Shown here: one piece after another, positions 10,186 to 21,192 of the stretch | Layout of the letters: each line of letters opens with the position of its first letter | Position numbering within the stretch: position 1 is the first letter of the stretch | Origin: Rattus norvegicus | Lineage: Eukaryota; Chordata; Mammalia; Rodentia; Muridae | Length of the DNA stretch: 64,000 nucleotides | Assembly (NCBI RefSeq): GCF_036323735.1 | Contig: NC_086029.1 | Coordinates: 55,225,357 to 55,289,356, forward strand | Direction: 5' to 3' | Made by a program: the position numbers and the translations under genes | The notes under the pieces: model-generated | The model's database searches: none | What the model was told of the DNA's origin: nothing | What the model saw: the letters and a program-made list of their open reading frames with translations, nothing else

Positions 10186-10959
10186 GTAGTCTTGGTTTCT
10201 GTTGCTTGGGTTCCTGCGCTTGCCTCTCGCTATCAGATTATCTCTAGTGTTACTTTGTTCTGCTATTTCTGACAGTGGCTAGACTGTCCCTATAAGCCTG
10301 TGTGTCAGGAGTGCTGTAGACCTGTTTTACTGTTTTCTTTCAGCCAGTTATGGGGACAGAGTGTTCTGCTTTTGTGCGTGTAGTTTTTCCTCTGTACAGG
10401 TCTTCAGCTGTTCCTGTGGGCCTGTGTCTTGAGTTCACCAGGCAGGTCACTTGCAGCATACAAGTTGGTCTTACCTGTGGTCCCGAGGCTCAAGTTTGCT
10501 CGCGGGGTGCTGCCCACGGGCTCTCTGCGGCGGCAGCAACCAGGAAGACCTGTGCCACCCCTTCTGGGAGCTTCAGTGCACCAGGGTTCCAGATGGCCTT
10601 TGGTGTTTTCCTCTGGCGTCCGAGATGTGTGTGCAGAGAGCAGTCTCTTCTGGTTTCCCAGGCTTGTCTGCCTCTCTGAAGGTTTAGCTCTCCCTCCCAT
10701 GGGATTTGGGTGCAGAGAACTGTTTATCCGGTCTGTTTCCTTCAGGTTCCGGCAGTGTCTCAGGCAGGGGTCCTGCCGCTCCTGGGCCCTCCCCCCCCCA
10801 CGGGAGCCCAGAGGCCTTATACAGTTTCCTCTTGGGCCAGGGATGTGGGCAGGGGTGGGCAGTGTTGGTGGTCTCTTCCGCTCTGCAGCCTCAGGAGTGC
10901 CCACCTGACCAGGCGGTGAGGTCTCTTTCCCATGGGGTCTGGGAGCAGAGAGCTGCTGC
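10186..10959 (-). promoter_or_regulatory. L1 no. 1 5'UTR / internal promoter region
   Basis: GC-rich and CpG-containing, unlike the AT-rich surroundings. It ends at GCAGCAGCTCTCTG (element orientation), directly against the TSD; L1 no. 6 begins at the same motif. A sense-strand frame stays open through much of it (down to 10404). By analogy with other L1s this region holds the pol II promoter; no specific factor site is claimed. Confidence 0.75.
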
Positions 10960-10977
10960 TGCTGTACTACTTTTCTT
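10960..10977. repeat. target-site duplication of L1 no. 1, right copy
   Basis: Exact 18-bp match to 3920-3937. Confidence 0.9.
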
Positions 10978-11139
10978 AATTTCATTTTTATATTGCTCAT
11001 CACAAAGGTTTAAAACACAAGATGATTTTCGTATGTGCTATTGTAGTCTAGAACCCTGCCAAATTACTTATTGCTCTACTGGTACTCTCACTGACTCTGT
11101 ATTATTTTCCTTATTCAAGTCCCTTATTTTAAAAGGGAT

Positions 11140-11490
11140 TTTCCAAGAGCTGAAGGGGCTTATAACCCCATAAGAAAAACAATGCAAACCAACCAGAGCT
11201 CCCAGGGACTAAACCACTACCCAAAGACTATACATGGACTGATTAGCAGAGGATGGCCTTGTTGAGCACAAATGGAAGGAAAAGCCCTTGTTCCTGCCAA
11301 GGCTGAACCCCCACCCTCAGTGTAGGGGAATGTCAGGGGGCATGGGAAGGGGAATGGTTGGGTATGGGAACACCCTTATAGAAGAAGGGGAGGGGGATGA
11401 GATAGGGGGGCTTATGTCCAGAAAATCAGGAAAGAGAATAACATTTGAAATATAAATAAGAAAATATCCAATTAAAAAAAATAAGTAAGG
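11140..11490 (+). mobile_element. older L1 3' end, 5'-truncated, plus orientation
   Basis: The stretch has the rodent L1 3'UTR layout: gagctgaaggggcttataac, then GGGACTAAACCACTACC, a G-rich polypurine tract (11335-11420) and an A-rich end at about 11475. Only the last about 350 bases of the element are present. Confidence 0.75.
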
Positions 11491-11857
11491 ATTGTCCTCA
11501 CTGACATCAGAGTTTTCTCACAGTGCTTTCTGAGTGCCCATCATGTCTCAGTACCCAATTTGAACTTAAGCCCTAACCTCTGATGTGACAATATATGGAC
11601 AGGAGACTTTTAGGAGAAAAACAAGGCTAAATGAGGCCCTGAGGGTATGATCCTTACCTGACAGGGTTGCCTGACAGGAACAGAAAGAGAGAGAGAAAGT
11701 ACACACTCAAAAAAGGCCACATGAGAACACCCCCTTCAAACCTCCTGCCAGAGCCCCATCATGCTACACCCTGATTTCAGAAAGTTAATTTGCAGTGCCT
11801 GGATCTCTGAGATGATACATAAAAAAATTTTAAAAATTTTAAAAAAGTAATTTCCTA
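11491..11857. other. spacer, nothing recognised
   Basis: Contains a short GA-rich stretch near 11685-11700 and an A/T-rich stretch at 11820-11850. No gene or repeat family identified with confidence. Confidence 0.5.
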
Positions 11858-11872
11858 CTTCTTTCTAGTCTT

Positions 11873-12077
11873 TTTTAAGAATCTTTCTTATTTTTATTTT
11901 TTAAGATTTATTTATTTATGTTATGTGAATACACTCTCACTGTCTTCAGACATAACAGAAGAGGGCATCAGATCCCATTACAGATGGTTCTGAGCCACCA
12001 TGTGGTTGCTGGGAATTGAACTCAGGATATCTGGAAGAGCAGTCAGTGCTCTTAATCACTGAGCCATCTCTCCAACC
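11873..12077 (-). repeat. B2 SINE, minus orientation, with 15-bp TSD
   Basis: The reverse complement gives the full B2 order: GGTTGGAGAGATGGCTCAGT head (tRNA-derived, box A), box B GAGTTCAATTCCCAGCA, ACCACATGGTGGCTCAGAAC, then the AT-rich AAATAAATAAATC tail. CTTCTTTCTAGTCTT is duplicated at 11858-11872 and 12078-12092. Confidence 0.93.
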
Positions 12078-12139
12078 CTTCTTTCTAGTCTTGATGTCTT
12101 TAACTCAGTATAATGCTGATGGGATGTTGCAAAAATGGA

Positions 12140-12450
12140 CATACCTGAGCCAAGGAGAACGTTTGGTATTAAAAGCATTTGCTGTGCAAGGAACATAACC
12201 TAAGTTGAGATCCAGAATGCACACAGAAAGCCATATGCAATGTCATACTCTGAAATGAGAGGTGCAGATAGGAGAATCCCCTGAAAACTTGCAAGCCAGT
12301 TAGCCTATCTACCATATTCAGACACAAACAAGAGACCCTGCCTCCCCAAAGTGGAAATGAAGAAGTGGCTTCTCAAAGCTGTCCCCTAACCTCTACATCC
12401 ATACTTCACCATATGTGTTAAAACACACACATACACACAATAAATTATTA
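12140..12450 (+). repeat. B4-like SINE, plus orientation
   Basis: Diverged copy: a tRNA-like head (gagccaaggagaacg onward), an internal GGAGAATCCCCTGAAAACTT block, a GAGACCCTGCCTCCCC motif and a final CAAAGCTGTCCCCTAACCTC block, in B4 order, ending in a CA-rich/AATAAA tail. Subfamily not assigned. Confidence 0.5.
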
Positions 12451-12979
12451 ATAGTACTTAAAATTAATAATAATTAATTATAGCTAGAGAGAAAGTAGAC
12501 TTACCTTTTTAGAAAAGCATTTTTTTACCATTGACCTAAAGGATTTATATAATTCCACACAATCACATTATTAGCTTTTTTTTTCATGAAGGAGTAGTGA
12601 ATTATTCTAATCATTTTCTGTTCTTGAGAAGATTGCATTGCATTATCAAAGTCATTTCCTTCAGCTGTGTGATACAATGCATTCTACATGTTGTAGCAGT
12701 TTCCTAGTGGTTTTTCAGGATTTTGTGTCTCTATAACACAGAAGCCTACAGTTTTCCTTTACTTGTTAGAGCTTTGCCTAATCTTGACAACAAAGGAATA
12801 TTAACCTCTTTGAATGAGTTGAGAGTTTTATTCCATCTACAACTTAAATCAGTTTATAAATAATTAATGTTCACAATAAAAACTCTGGTGCAATTTACTG
12901 GTAGCATCCATTTAGGCTTTTGGTCATTTTGGTTTGGGAGTTTTTAAAATTACTAAAATCACAAATTTGATCTATTTAC
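12451..12979. other. AT-rich spacer, nothing recognised
   Basis: No open frame of note and no repeat family identified. Confidence 0.5.
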
Positions 12980-13815
12980 TTGTTACAAAGGTATGCAGGT
13001 TTTGTCTCTCTTCCTGGATCTGTTTCAGTCCTCTAGGTCCTTTCAGGAAATTTATCTACCTTACATGTTTTCCAGTTTATTAAGACGCAATTGTCCATGG
13101 TATTTTTATTGTCTATTTCCCTGCTAAATTCTTAATGGTAATATTTTTCTTTTCTGTGACTGAATTCAATGTCAATACTATATGAGTTTTCTTGATAGAA
13201 TAATAAAATTCTTGTCAATTTTTTTCAGGGAGCCAACTTGTGGCTTCATCATGTTTTTCTCTTGGTTTTCTTTTGTCGCATTATTTTGTTTTTAATATTT
13301 ATTATTTCTTTCTACTACCTGACTTGATTTGAGTTTGCTTTTATTTTTCTGAAAAAATGAAAAATTAATTACTTCTTACACCTCATTTTTCTTCTGTGTA
13401 ACTTAAATGTTTACAGTAATAAATTCCTCTAGGAAGCACAGGTTTGCCTGCATTCCAGATATTTGAATATTATATTTATCTCCACTTTATTTCTTTCTGG
13501 TTGAATATAGATTCTTCTCTCATCCTGACGACAGTTTCCCCTCCCTCAGCTCCTCCGAGTTCCCACCTACTTTCCTTCTTCCCCAGATCTACTCCCCCTC
13601 TGTTTCCCTTCTGAAGGGAGTAAATCTCCAAGAGACAACAATAAAGCACAGAAAAACTAGATAAAATAAGACAAGGAAAAGGCCCTCATACTGAGGCTGA
13701 ATAGGGCAACCCCATTAGAGTAAACCAGTTACTGGTGAACCGAGATTATATCTTTGTGAAACGTTCCATTTGGTCTCTGTAGGTATAATGTTTTTGTGCA
13801 GTATATAAAGGTTAT
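12980..13815 (-). mobile_element. ancient L1 remnants, minus orientation
   Basis: 12980-13520 reads on the minus strand as badly decayed L1 ORF2 sequence (upstream RT region). 13530-13740 resembles the C-rich complement of an old rodent L1 3'UTR, similar in composition and motifs to 58580-58870. Boundaries approximate. Confidence 0.45.
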
Positions 13816-13829
13816 CCTTATATTACTCA

Positions 13830-15174
13830 CTTTTTATTGGTTATTTTGTTTATTTACATTTCAAATGTTATACCCACTCCTGTTTTCCCTCCAAAAACCC
13901 CCACTCCACCACTCTCCACTGCCTCCACAAGGGTGCTCTCATCCACTCCCACCCCACCTCCCTATCATTCCCCTACACTGGAGCATCAAGCCTTCACAGG
14001 ACCCATGGCTTCCCCTCCATTGATGCCAGACAAGGCCATCCTCCACCACATATACAGCTGGAGCCATGGGTCCCTCCATGTGTATACTTGGTTGGTGGTT
14101 TAGTCCCTGCGAGTTCTGGGGGATTGGTTGGTTGGTATTGTTGTTCCTCCCATGGGATTGCAAACCCCTTCAGCTCCTTCAGTCCTTCCCCCAACTCATC
14201 CATTGGGGTTCCCATGCTCAGTCAGATGTTTGGCTGCAAGTGTCCACATCTGCATCTGTAAGGTTCTGATAGAGGCCCTCAGGAGACATCCACATCAGGT
14301 TCCTCTCAGCAAGCCCTTCTGGGCATCAGTGTCTGGGTTTGGGGGCTGCACATGGGATGGACCCCCAGGTTAGGCAGTCCCTGGACAGCCCTTCCCTCCT
14401 TGTCCCTGCATTTCCTTTAGGTGGGAGCAATTCTGGGTTAAAATTTTGTGAGGGGTAGGTGGTCCCTTCCCTCAACTGGGGGCCATGCCTCACTTCTGGA
14501 TAGGGTCTCTATGGGGTCTCTTTCCTCTTTGTGGGGTACTTCAGCTAATGTCATCCCCAGTGGGTCCTGGGAGGCTCTTGCTTTTCTGGCATCTGGAACT
14601 TTCTGGTAGCCAGCCCTGTTCCTCATCCCCCATTGCTACACACCTCTGCCCAACTTCCTGATCCTCTTGTCCATCTCACTAGTCTTCTTCCACACCTGAT
14701 CCTGCCCCCCATTTCCCTCTTCCCTCCTCTTTTCCTCCCAAGTCCCTGCCACCCTCAACCTCCCGTGATTATTTTGTTCTCCCCTCCAAGTAGGACTGAG
14801 GCTCCCACACTTTGATCTTCCATTTTCCTGACCTTCATATGGTCTGTAAGTTGTACCATGCTATTCCAAGGTTTATTTCCTAATATCCACTTATCAGTGA
14901 ATGCATAGCATGTATGTTCTTTGATGACTGTGTTGCCTCCCTCAGGATGATGTTTTCTAGTGCCATCCACTATGAATTTCATGAGGTCATTGTTTTTAAT
15001 GTCTGAGTAGTACTCCATTGTGTAAATGTATCACAATTTCTGTATCCATTCTTCTGTTGAGGGACATCTAGGCTCTTTCCAGCTTCCAGTTATTATAAAT
15101 AAGGCTACTATAAGCATAGGGAAGAATGTGTCCTTGTTATAAGTTGGAGCATCTTTTGGGTATATGCCCTGGAG
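13830..15174 (-). mobile_element. old L1 (Lx-like) 3' part; outer host of the nested cluster
   Basis: Minus-orientation 3' end (TTTACATTTCAAATGTTATACCC next to the boundary), C-rich complement of the 3'UTR, then the ORF2 C-terminal region up to TATATGCCCTGGAG. It breaks off at L1 no. 3. The same element resumes at 28693 (GCCCTGGAGTTTTATAG and then TATGTCCAATTTTCTG), where the next expected ORF2 bases follow for about 50 bp. Confidence 0.85.
15166..15174. repeat. target-site duplication of L1 no. 3, left copy
   Basis: GCCCTGGAG is repeated at 28693-28701, where the interrupted old L1 continues. Allowing for A-tail ambiguity, the target fits an AAAA-type L1 endonuclease site. Confidence 0.75.
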
Positions 15175-15206
15175 GTTTTTTTTTTTTATTAACTTGAGTA
15201 TTTCTT
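15175..15206 (-). mobile_element. 3' tail of L1 no. 3, cut off from its body by L1 no. 2
   Basis: A T run then ATTAACTTGAGTATTTCTT, the standard young L1 3' terminus seen as complement. The body continues at 21879. CTTGAGTATTTCTT (15193-15206) is the left copy of the 14-bp TSD of L1 no. 2. Confidence 0.85.
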
Positions 15207-15214
15207 TTTTTTTT

Positions 15215-15423
15215 AAGGCTTGGGAACATGGCTTTTATTGCTTTTATTTTTTTTTTAAGACAGGGTCTTAAATTTTATATAATTTTGTCTGACCTGGAAC
15301 ACACTATGGAGACCAGGGTGACCTTGAAATTTAAGAAACATCCTCTTGCTTCTGCTCTGAGTGCTGGACCCATGGGCATGCCTTGCTTTGCCTTTCTTTT
15401 GTTTTGTTTTTTTTTTCCTGTGA
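15215..15423 (-). other. 3'-transduced sequence of L1 no. 2 (carries a B1)
   Basis: Non-L1 DNA between the L1 no. 2 A tract (about 15405-15450) and a second A tract (15205-15214) at the TSD. In element orientation it ends GCAATAAAAGCCATGTTCCC followed by AAGCCTT and the A tail, so a canonical AATAAA sits about 20 bases before the tail. This supports read-through polyadenylation. Confidence 0.8.
15250..15390 (-). repeat. B1 SINE within the L1 no. 2 transduction, minus orientation
   Basis: As read on plus: AAGACAGGGTCTT, then GACCTGGAACACACTATGGA, GACCAGGGTGACCTTGAAAT, and GAGTGCTGGACCCATGGGCA. This is the reversed B1 order with modest divergence. Confidence 0.75.
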
Positions 15424-16158
15424 ATTTTTTTTTATTTTATTTTTTTTTTATTATCTTGAGTATTTCTTATATACATTTCAAGTGTTATTCCCTTTCCCGG
15501 TTTCCGGACAGACATCACCCTCCCCCCTCCCCTTCCTTGTGGGTGTTCCCCTCCCAAACCTCCCCCCATTGCCACCCTCCCCGCATAGTCTAGTTCACTG
15601 GGGGTTCAGTCTTAGCAGGACCCAGGGCTTCGCCTTCCACTGGTGCTCTTACTAGGATATTCATTGCTACCTATGGGGACAGAGTCCAGGGTCAGTCCAT
15701 GTATAGACTTTAGGTAGTGGCTTAGTCCCTGGAAGCTCTGGTTGCTTGACATTGTTGTACTTTTGGGGTCTCGAGCACCTTCAAGCTCTTCCAGTTCTTT
15801 CTCTGATTCCTTCAACGGGGGACCTATTCTCAGTTCAGTGGTTTGCTGCTGGCATTCGCCTCTGTATTTGCTGTATTCTGGCTGTGTCTCTCAGGAGCGA
15901 TCTACATCCGGCTCCTGTCGGTCTGCACTTCTTTGCTTCATCCATCTTGTCTAATTGGGTGGCTGTATATGTATGGGCCACATGTGGGGCAGGCTCTGAA
16001 TGGGTGTTCCTTCAGTCTCTGTTTTAATCTTTGCCTCTCCCTTCCCTGCCAAGGGTATTCTTTTTCCTCATTTAAAGAAGGAGTTAAGCATTCACATTTT
16101 GATCATCCGTCTTGAGTTTCCTTTGTTCTAGGGATCTAGGGTAATTCAAGCATTTGGG

Positions 16159-19100
16159 CTAATAGCCACTTATCAATGAGTGCATACCATGGATGTCTTT
16201 CTGTGAGTGGGTTAGCTCACTCAGGATGATATTTTCCAGTTCCAACCATTTGCCTACGAATTTCATAAACTCGTTGTTTTTGATAGCTGAGTAATATTCC
16301 ATTGTGTAGATGTACCACATTTTCTGTATCCATTCCTCTGTTGAAGGGCATCTGGGTTCTTTCCAGTTTCTGGCTATTATAAATAAGGCTGCGATGAACA
16401 TAGTGGAGCACGTGTCTCTTTTATATGTTGAGGCATCTTTTGGGTATATGCCCAAGAGAGATATGGCTGGATCCTCAGGCAGTTCAATGTCCAATTTTCT
16501 GAGGAACCTCCAGACTGATTTCCAGAATGGTTTTACCAGTCTGCAATCCCACCAACAATGGAGGAGTGTTCCTCTTTCTCCACATCCTCGCCAGCATCTG
16601 CTGTCACCTGAGTTTTTGGTCTTAGCCATTCTCAATGGTGTGAGGTGAAATCTCAGGGTTGTTTTGATTTGCATTTCCCTTGTGACTAAAGATGTTGAAC
16701 ATTTCTTTAGGTGTTTCTCAGCCATTCGGCATTCCTCAGCTGTGAATTCTTTGTTCAGCTCTGAACCCCATTTTTAATAGGGTTATTTGTTTCCCTGCGG
16801 TCTAACTTCTTGAGTTCTTTGTATATTTTGGATATAAGGCCTCTATCTGTTATAGGATTGGTAAAGATCTTTTCCCAATCTGTTGGTTGTCGTTTTGTCC
16901 TAACCACAGTGTCCTTTGCCTTACAGAAGCTTTGCAGTTTTATGAGATCCCATTTGTCGATTCTTGATCTTAGAGCATGAGCCATTGGTGTTTTGTTCAG
17001 GAAAATTTTTCCAGTGCCCATGTGTTCCAGATGCTTCCCTAGTTTTTCTTCTATTAGTTTGAGTGTGTCTGGTTTGATGTGGAGGTCCTTGATCCACTTG
17101 GACTTAAGCTTTGTACAGGGTGATAAGCATGGATCGATCTGCATTCTTCTACATGTTGCCCTCCAGTTGAACCAGCACCATTTGCTGAAAATGCTATCTT
17201 TTTTCCATTGGATGGTTTTGGCTCCTTTGTCAAAAATCAAGTGACCATAGGTGTGTGGGTTCATTTCTGGGTCTTCAATTCTATTCCATTGGTCTATCTG
17301 TCTGTCTCTGTACCAATACCATGCAGTTTTTATCACTATTGCTCTGTAATACTGCTTGAGTTCAGGGATAGTGATTCCCCCTGAAGTCCTCTTATTGTTG
17401 AGGATAGCTTTAGCTATCCTGGGTTTTTTGTTATTCCAGATGAATTTGCAAATTGTTCTGTCTAACTCTTTGAAGAATTGGATTGGTATTTTGATGGGGA
17501 TTGCATTGAATCTGTAGATTGCTTTTGGTAAAATGGCCATTTTTACTATATTAATCCTGCCAATCCATGAGCATGGGAGATCTTTCCATCTTCTGAGGTC
17601 TTCTTCAATTTCTTTCCTCCGTGTCTTGAAGTTCTTATTGTACAGATCTTTTACTTGCTTGGTTAAAGTCACACCGAGGTACTTTATATTATTTGGGTCT
17701 ATTATGAAGGGTGTCGTTTCCCTAATTTCTTTCTCGGCTTGTTTCTCTTTTGTATAGAGGAAGGCAACTGATTTATTTGAGTTAATTTTATACCCAGCCA
17801 CTTTGCTGAAGTTGTTTATCAGCTTTAGTAGTTCTCTGGTGGAACTTTTGGGATCACTTAAATATACTATCATGTCGTCTGCAAATAGTGATATTTTGAC
17901 CTCTTCTTTTCCGATCTGTATCCCCTTGATCTCCTTTTGTTGTCTGATTGCTCTGGCTAGAACTTCAAGAACTATATTGAATAAGTAGGGAGAGAGTGGG
18001 CAGCCTTGTCTAGTCCCTGATTTTAGTGGGATTGCTTCAAGTTTCTCTCCATTTAGTTTAATGTTAGCAACTGGTTTGCTGTATATGGCTTTTACTATGT
18101 TTAGGTATGGGCCTTGAATACCTATTCTTTCCAGGACTTTTATCATGAAGGGGTGTTGAATTTTGTCAAATGCTTTCTCAGCATCTAATGAAATGATCAT
18201 GTGGTTCTGTTCTTTCAGTTTGTTTATATGATGGATCACGTTGATGGTTTTCCTTATATTAAACCATCCCTGCATGCCTGGGATGAAGCCTACTTGATCA
18301 TGGTGGATGATTGTTTTGATGTGCTCTTGAATTCGGTTTGCCAGAATTTTGTTGAGTATTTTTGCGTCGATATTCATAAGGGAAATTGGTCTGAAGTTCT
18401 CTTTCTTTGTTGGGTCTTTGTGTGGTTTAGGTATAAGAGTAATTGTGGCTTCATAGAAGGAATTCGGTAGGGCTCCATCTGTTTCAATTTTGTGGAATAG
18501 TTTGGATAATATTGGTATAAGGTCTTCTATGAAGGTTTGATAGAATTCTGCACTAAACCCGTCTGGACCTGGGCTCTTTTTGGTTGGGAGACCTTTAATG
18601 ACTGCTTCTATTTCCTTAGGAGTTATGGGGTTGTTTAACTGGTTTATCTGTTCCTGATTTAACTTCGATACCTGGAATCTGTCTAGGAAATTGTCCATTT
18701 CCTGAAGATTTTCTAGTTTTGTTTAATATAGGTTTTTATAGTAAGATCTGATGATTTTTTGAATTTCCTCTGAATCTGTAGTTATGTCTCCCTTTTCATT
18801 TCTGATTTTGTTAATTTGGACGCACTCTCTGTGTCCTCTCGTTAGTCTGGCTAAGGGTTTATCTATCTTGTTGATTTTCTCAAAGAACCAACTTTTGGTT
18901 CTGTTGATTCTTTCTATGGTCCTTTTTGTTTCTACTTGGTTGATTTCAGCTCTGAGTTTGATTATTTCCTGCCTTCTACTCCTCCTGGGTGTATTTGCTT
19001 CTTTTTGTTCTAGAGCTTTTAGGTGTGCTGTCAAGCTGCTGACATATGCTCTTTCCTGTTTCTTTCTGCAGGCACTCAGCACTATGAGTTTTCCTCTTAG

Positions 19101-19980
19101 CACAGCTTTCATTGTGTCCCATAAGTTTGGGTATGTTGTACCTTCATTTTCATTAAATTCTAAAAAGTTTTTAATTTCTTTCTTTATTTCTTCCTTGACC
19201 AGGTTATCATTGAGTAGAGCATTGTTCAATTTCCACGTATATGTGGGCATTCTTCCCTTATTGTTATTGAAGACCAGTTTTAGGCCGTGGTGGTCCGATA
19301 GCACGCATGCGATTATTTCTATCTTTCTGTACCGGTTGAGGCCCGTTTTTTGACCAATTATATGGTCAATTTTGGAGAAAGTACCATGAGGAGCTGAGAA
19401 GAAGGTATATCCTTTTGCTTTAGGATAGAATGTTCTATAAATATCCGTTAAGTCCATTTGGCTCATGACTTCTCTTAGTCTGTCTACATCTCTGTTTAAT
19501 TTCTGTTTCCATGATCTGTCCATTGAGTGGGGTGTTGAAATCTCCCACTATTATTGTGTGAGGTGCAATGTGTGTTTTGAGCTTTAGTAAGGTTTCTTTT
19601 ACATATGTAGGTGCCCTTGTATTTGGGGCATAGATATTTAGGATTGAGAGTTCATCTTGGTGGATTTTTCCTTTGATGAATATGAAGTGTCCTTCCTTAT
19701 CTTTTTTGATGACTTTTAGTTGAAAATTGATTTTATTTGATATTAGAATGGCTACTCCAGCTTGCTTCTTCTGACCATTTGCTTGGAAAATGGTTTTCCA
19801 GTCTTTCACTCTGAGGTAATGTCTGTCTTTGTCTCTGAGGTGTGTTTCCTGTAGGCAGCAGAATGCAGGGTCCTCGTTGCGTATCCAGTTTGTTAATCTA
19901 TGTCTTTTTATTGGGGAGTTGAGGCCATTGATATTGAGAGATATTAAGGAATAGTGATTATTGCTTCCCGTTATATTCAT
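16159..19980 (-). pseudogene. L1 no. 2 ORF2, broken
   Basis: The endonuclease-RT frame is in four open pieces: 19980-19435, 19523-18723, 18698-16755 and 16725-16159. Lesions: a 5-base deletion just after the VGDFNTPL endonuclease motif near 19526 (CATTGAGTGGGG where intact copies have CATTGATGAGAGTGGGG); a nonsense change (TCA to TAA) about 18725 after SYYKNLY; and loss of one T in a T run near 16771. The RT FADD motif and C-terminal cysteine motif are still readable. The 5-base deletion is also in L1 no. 3. The product would lack a complete endonuclease. Confidence 0.92.
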
Positions 19981-20039
19981 ATTTGGATGTGAGGTTATGT
20001 TTGTGTGCTTTCATTCTCTTTGTTTTGTTGCCAAGATGA

Positions 20040-21192
20040 TTAGTTTCTTGCTTCTAGGGTATAGCTTGCCTCCTTATGTTGGGCTTTACCCTTTATTATC
20101 CTTTGTAGTGCTGGACTTGTAGAAAGATATTGTGTAAATTTGGTTTTGTCATGGAATATCTTGGTTTCTCCATCTATGTTAATTGAGAGTTTTGCAGGAT
20201 ACAGTAACCTGGGCTGGCATTTGTGTTCTCTTAGGGTCTGTATGACATCTGTCCAGGATCTTCTGGCTTTCATAGTCTCTGGAGAAAAGTCTGGTGTGAT
20301 CCGTCTGGTGTGATCCTGATAGGTCTACCTTTATATGTGACTTGACCTTTTTCCCTTACTGCTTTTAATATTCTTTCTTTATTTTGTGCATTTGGTGTTT
20401 TGACTATAATGTGACGGGAGGTGTTTCTTTTCTGGTCCAATCTATTTGGAGTTCTGTAGGCTTCTTGTATGCCTATGGGTATGTCTTTTTTTAGGTTAGG
20501 GAAGTTTTCTTCTATGATTTTGTTGAAGATATTTACTGGTCCTTTGAGCTGGGAGTCTTCACTCTCTTCTATACCTATTATCCTTAGGTTTGGTCTTCTC
20601 ATTGAGTCCTGGATTTCCTGTATGTTTTGGACCAGTAGCTTTTTCTGCTTTACATTATCTTTGACAGTTGAGTCGATGATTTCTATGGAATCTTCTGCTC
20701 CTTAGATTCTCTCTTCCATCTCTTGTATTCTGTTGGTGATGCTTGTATCTATGGCTCCTTGTCTCTTCCTTTGGTTTTCTATATCCAGTGTTGTTTCCAT
20801 GTGTTCTTTCTTGATTGCTTCTATTTCCATTTTTAATTCCTTCAGTTGTTTGATTGTGTTTTCCTGGAATTCTTTCAGGGATTTTTGGGATTCCTCTCTA
20901 TAGGCTTCTACTTGTTTATTTATGTTTTCCTGGAATTCTTTTAGGGATTTTTGAGATTTTTCTCTGTAGGCTTCTACTTTTTATTTATGTTTTCCTGTGT
21001 TTCCCTAAGGGAGTTCTTCACGTCTTTCTTGACGTCCTCCAGCATCATGATCAAATATGATTTTGAAACTAGATCTTGCTTTTCTGGTGTGTTTGGATAT
21101 TCCATGTTTGTTTTGGTGGGAGAATTGGGCTCCGATGATGGCATGTAGTCTTGGTTTCTGTTGCTTGGGTTCCTGCGCTTGCCTCTCGCCAT
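20040..21192 (-). pseudogene. L1 no. 2 ORF1, broken
   Basis: The normal start MARGKRRNPSNRNQDY is present at 21192. Lesions: a one-base loss in the coiled-coil repeat (stop soon after NINKK, near 20980); a TAA (complement at 20702-20704) between the coiled coil and RRM; and a 14-base tandem duplication near 20290-20318 (CTGGTGTGATCCGT twice) shifting the frame before the C-terminal domain. Two 22-residue coiled-coil units are present, against three in L1 no. 1. All three lesions recur in L1 no. 6. Confidence 0.9.

Larger units (their letters stand above)
3938..10959 (-). mobile_element. L1 no. 1: near full-length young rat L1 with 3' transduction
   Basis: A non-LTR retrotransposon in minus orientation, about 6.5 kb of L1 plus about 0.45 kb of transduced flank. 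From right to left: GC-rich 5'UTR (10186-10959), ORF1 (9025-10185), a 59-base spacer, ORF2 (5140-8965) and a 3'UTR with polypurine/G-rich tract (appearing here as C/T-rich, about 4490-4570) ending near 4430 in a weak, interrupted A tract. Beyond that lie two extra sequence blocks, each ending in an A tail, before the TSD. ORF1 is open; ORF2 carries two 1-base deletions, so the element is probably not autonomous as it stands. Flanked by an 18-bp TSD. Confidence 0.93.

Noticed and set aside
14438..14626. Short frames in C-rich stretches of old L1 3'UTRs
   Set aside because: They lie in non-coding L1 3' ends; low stop density comes from C-rich composition.
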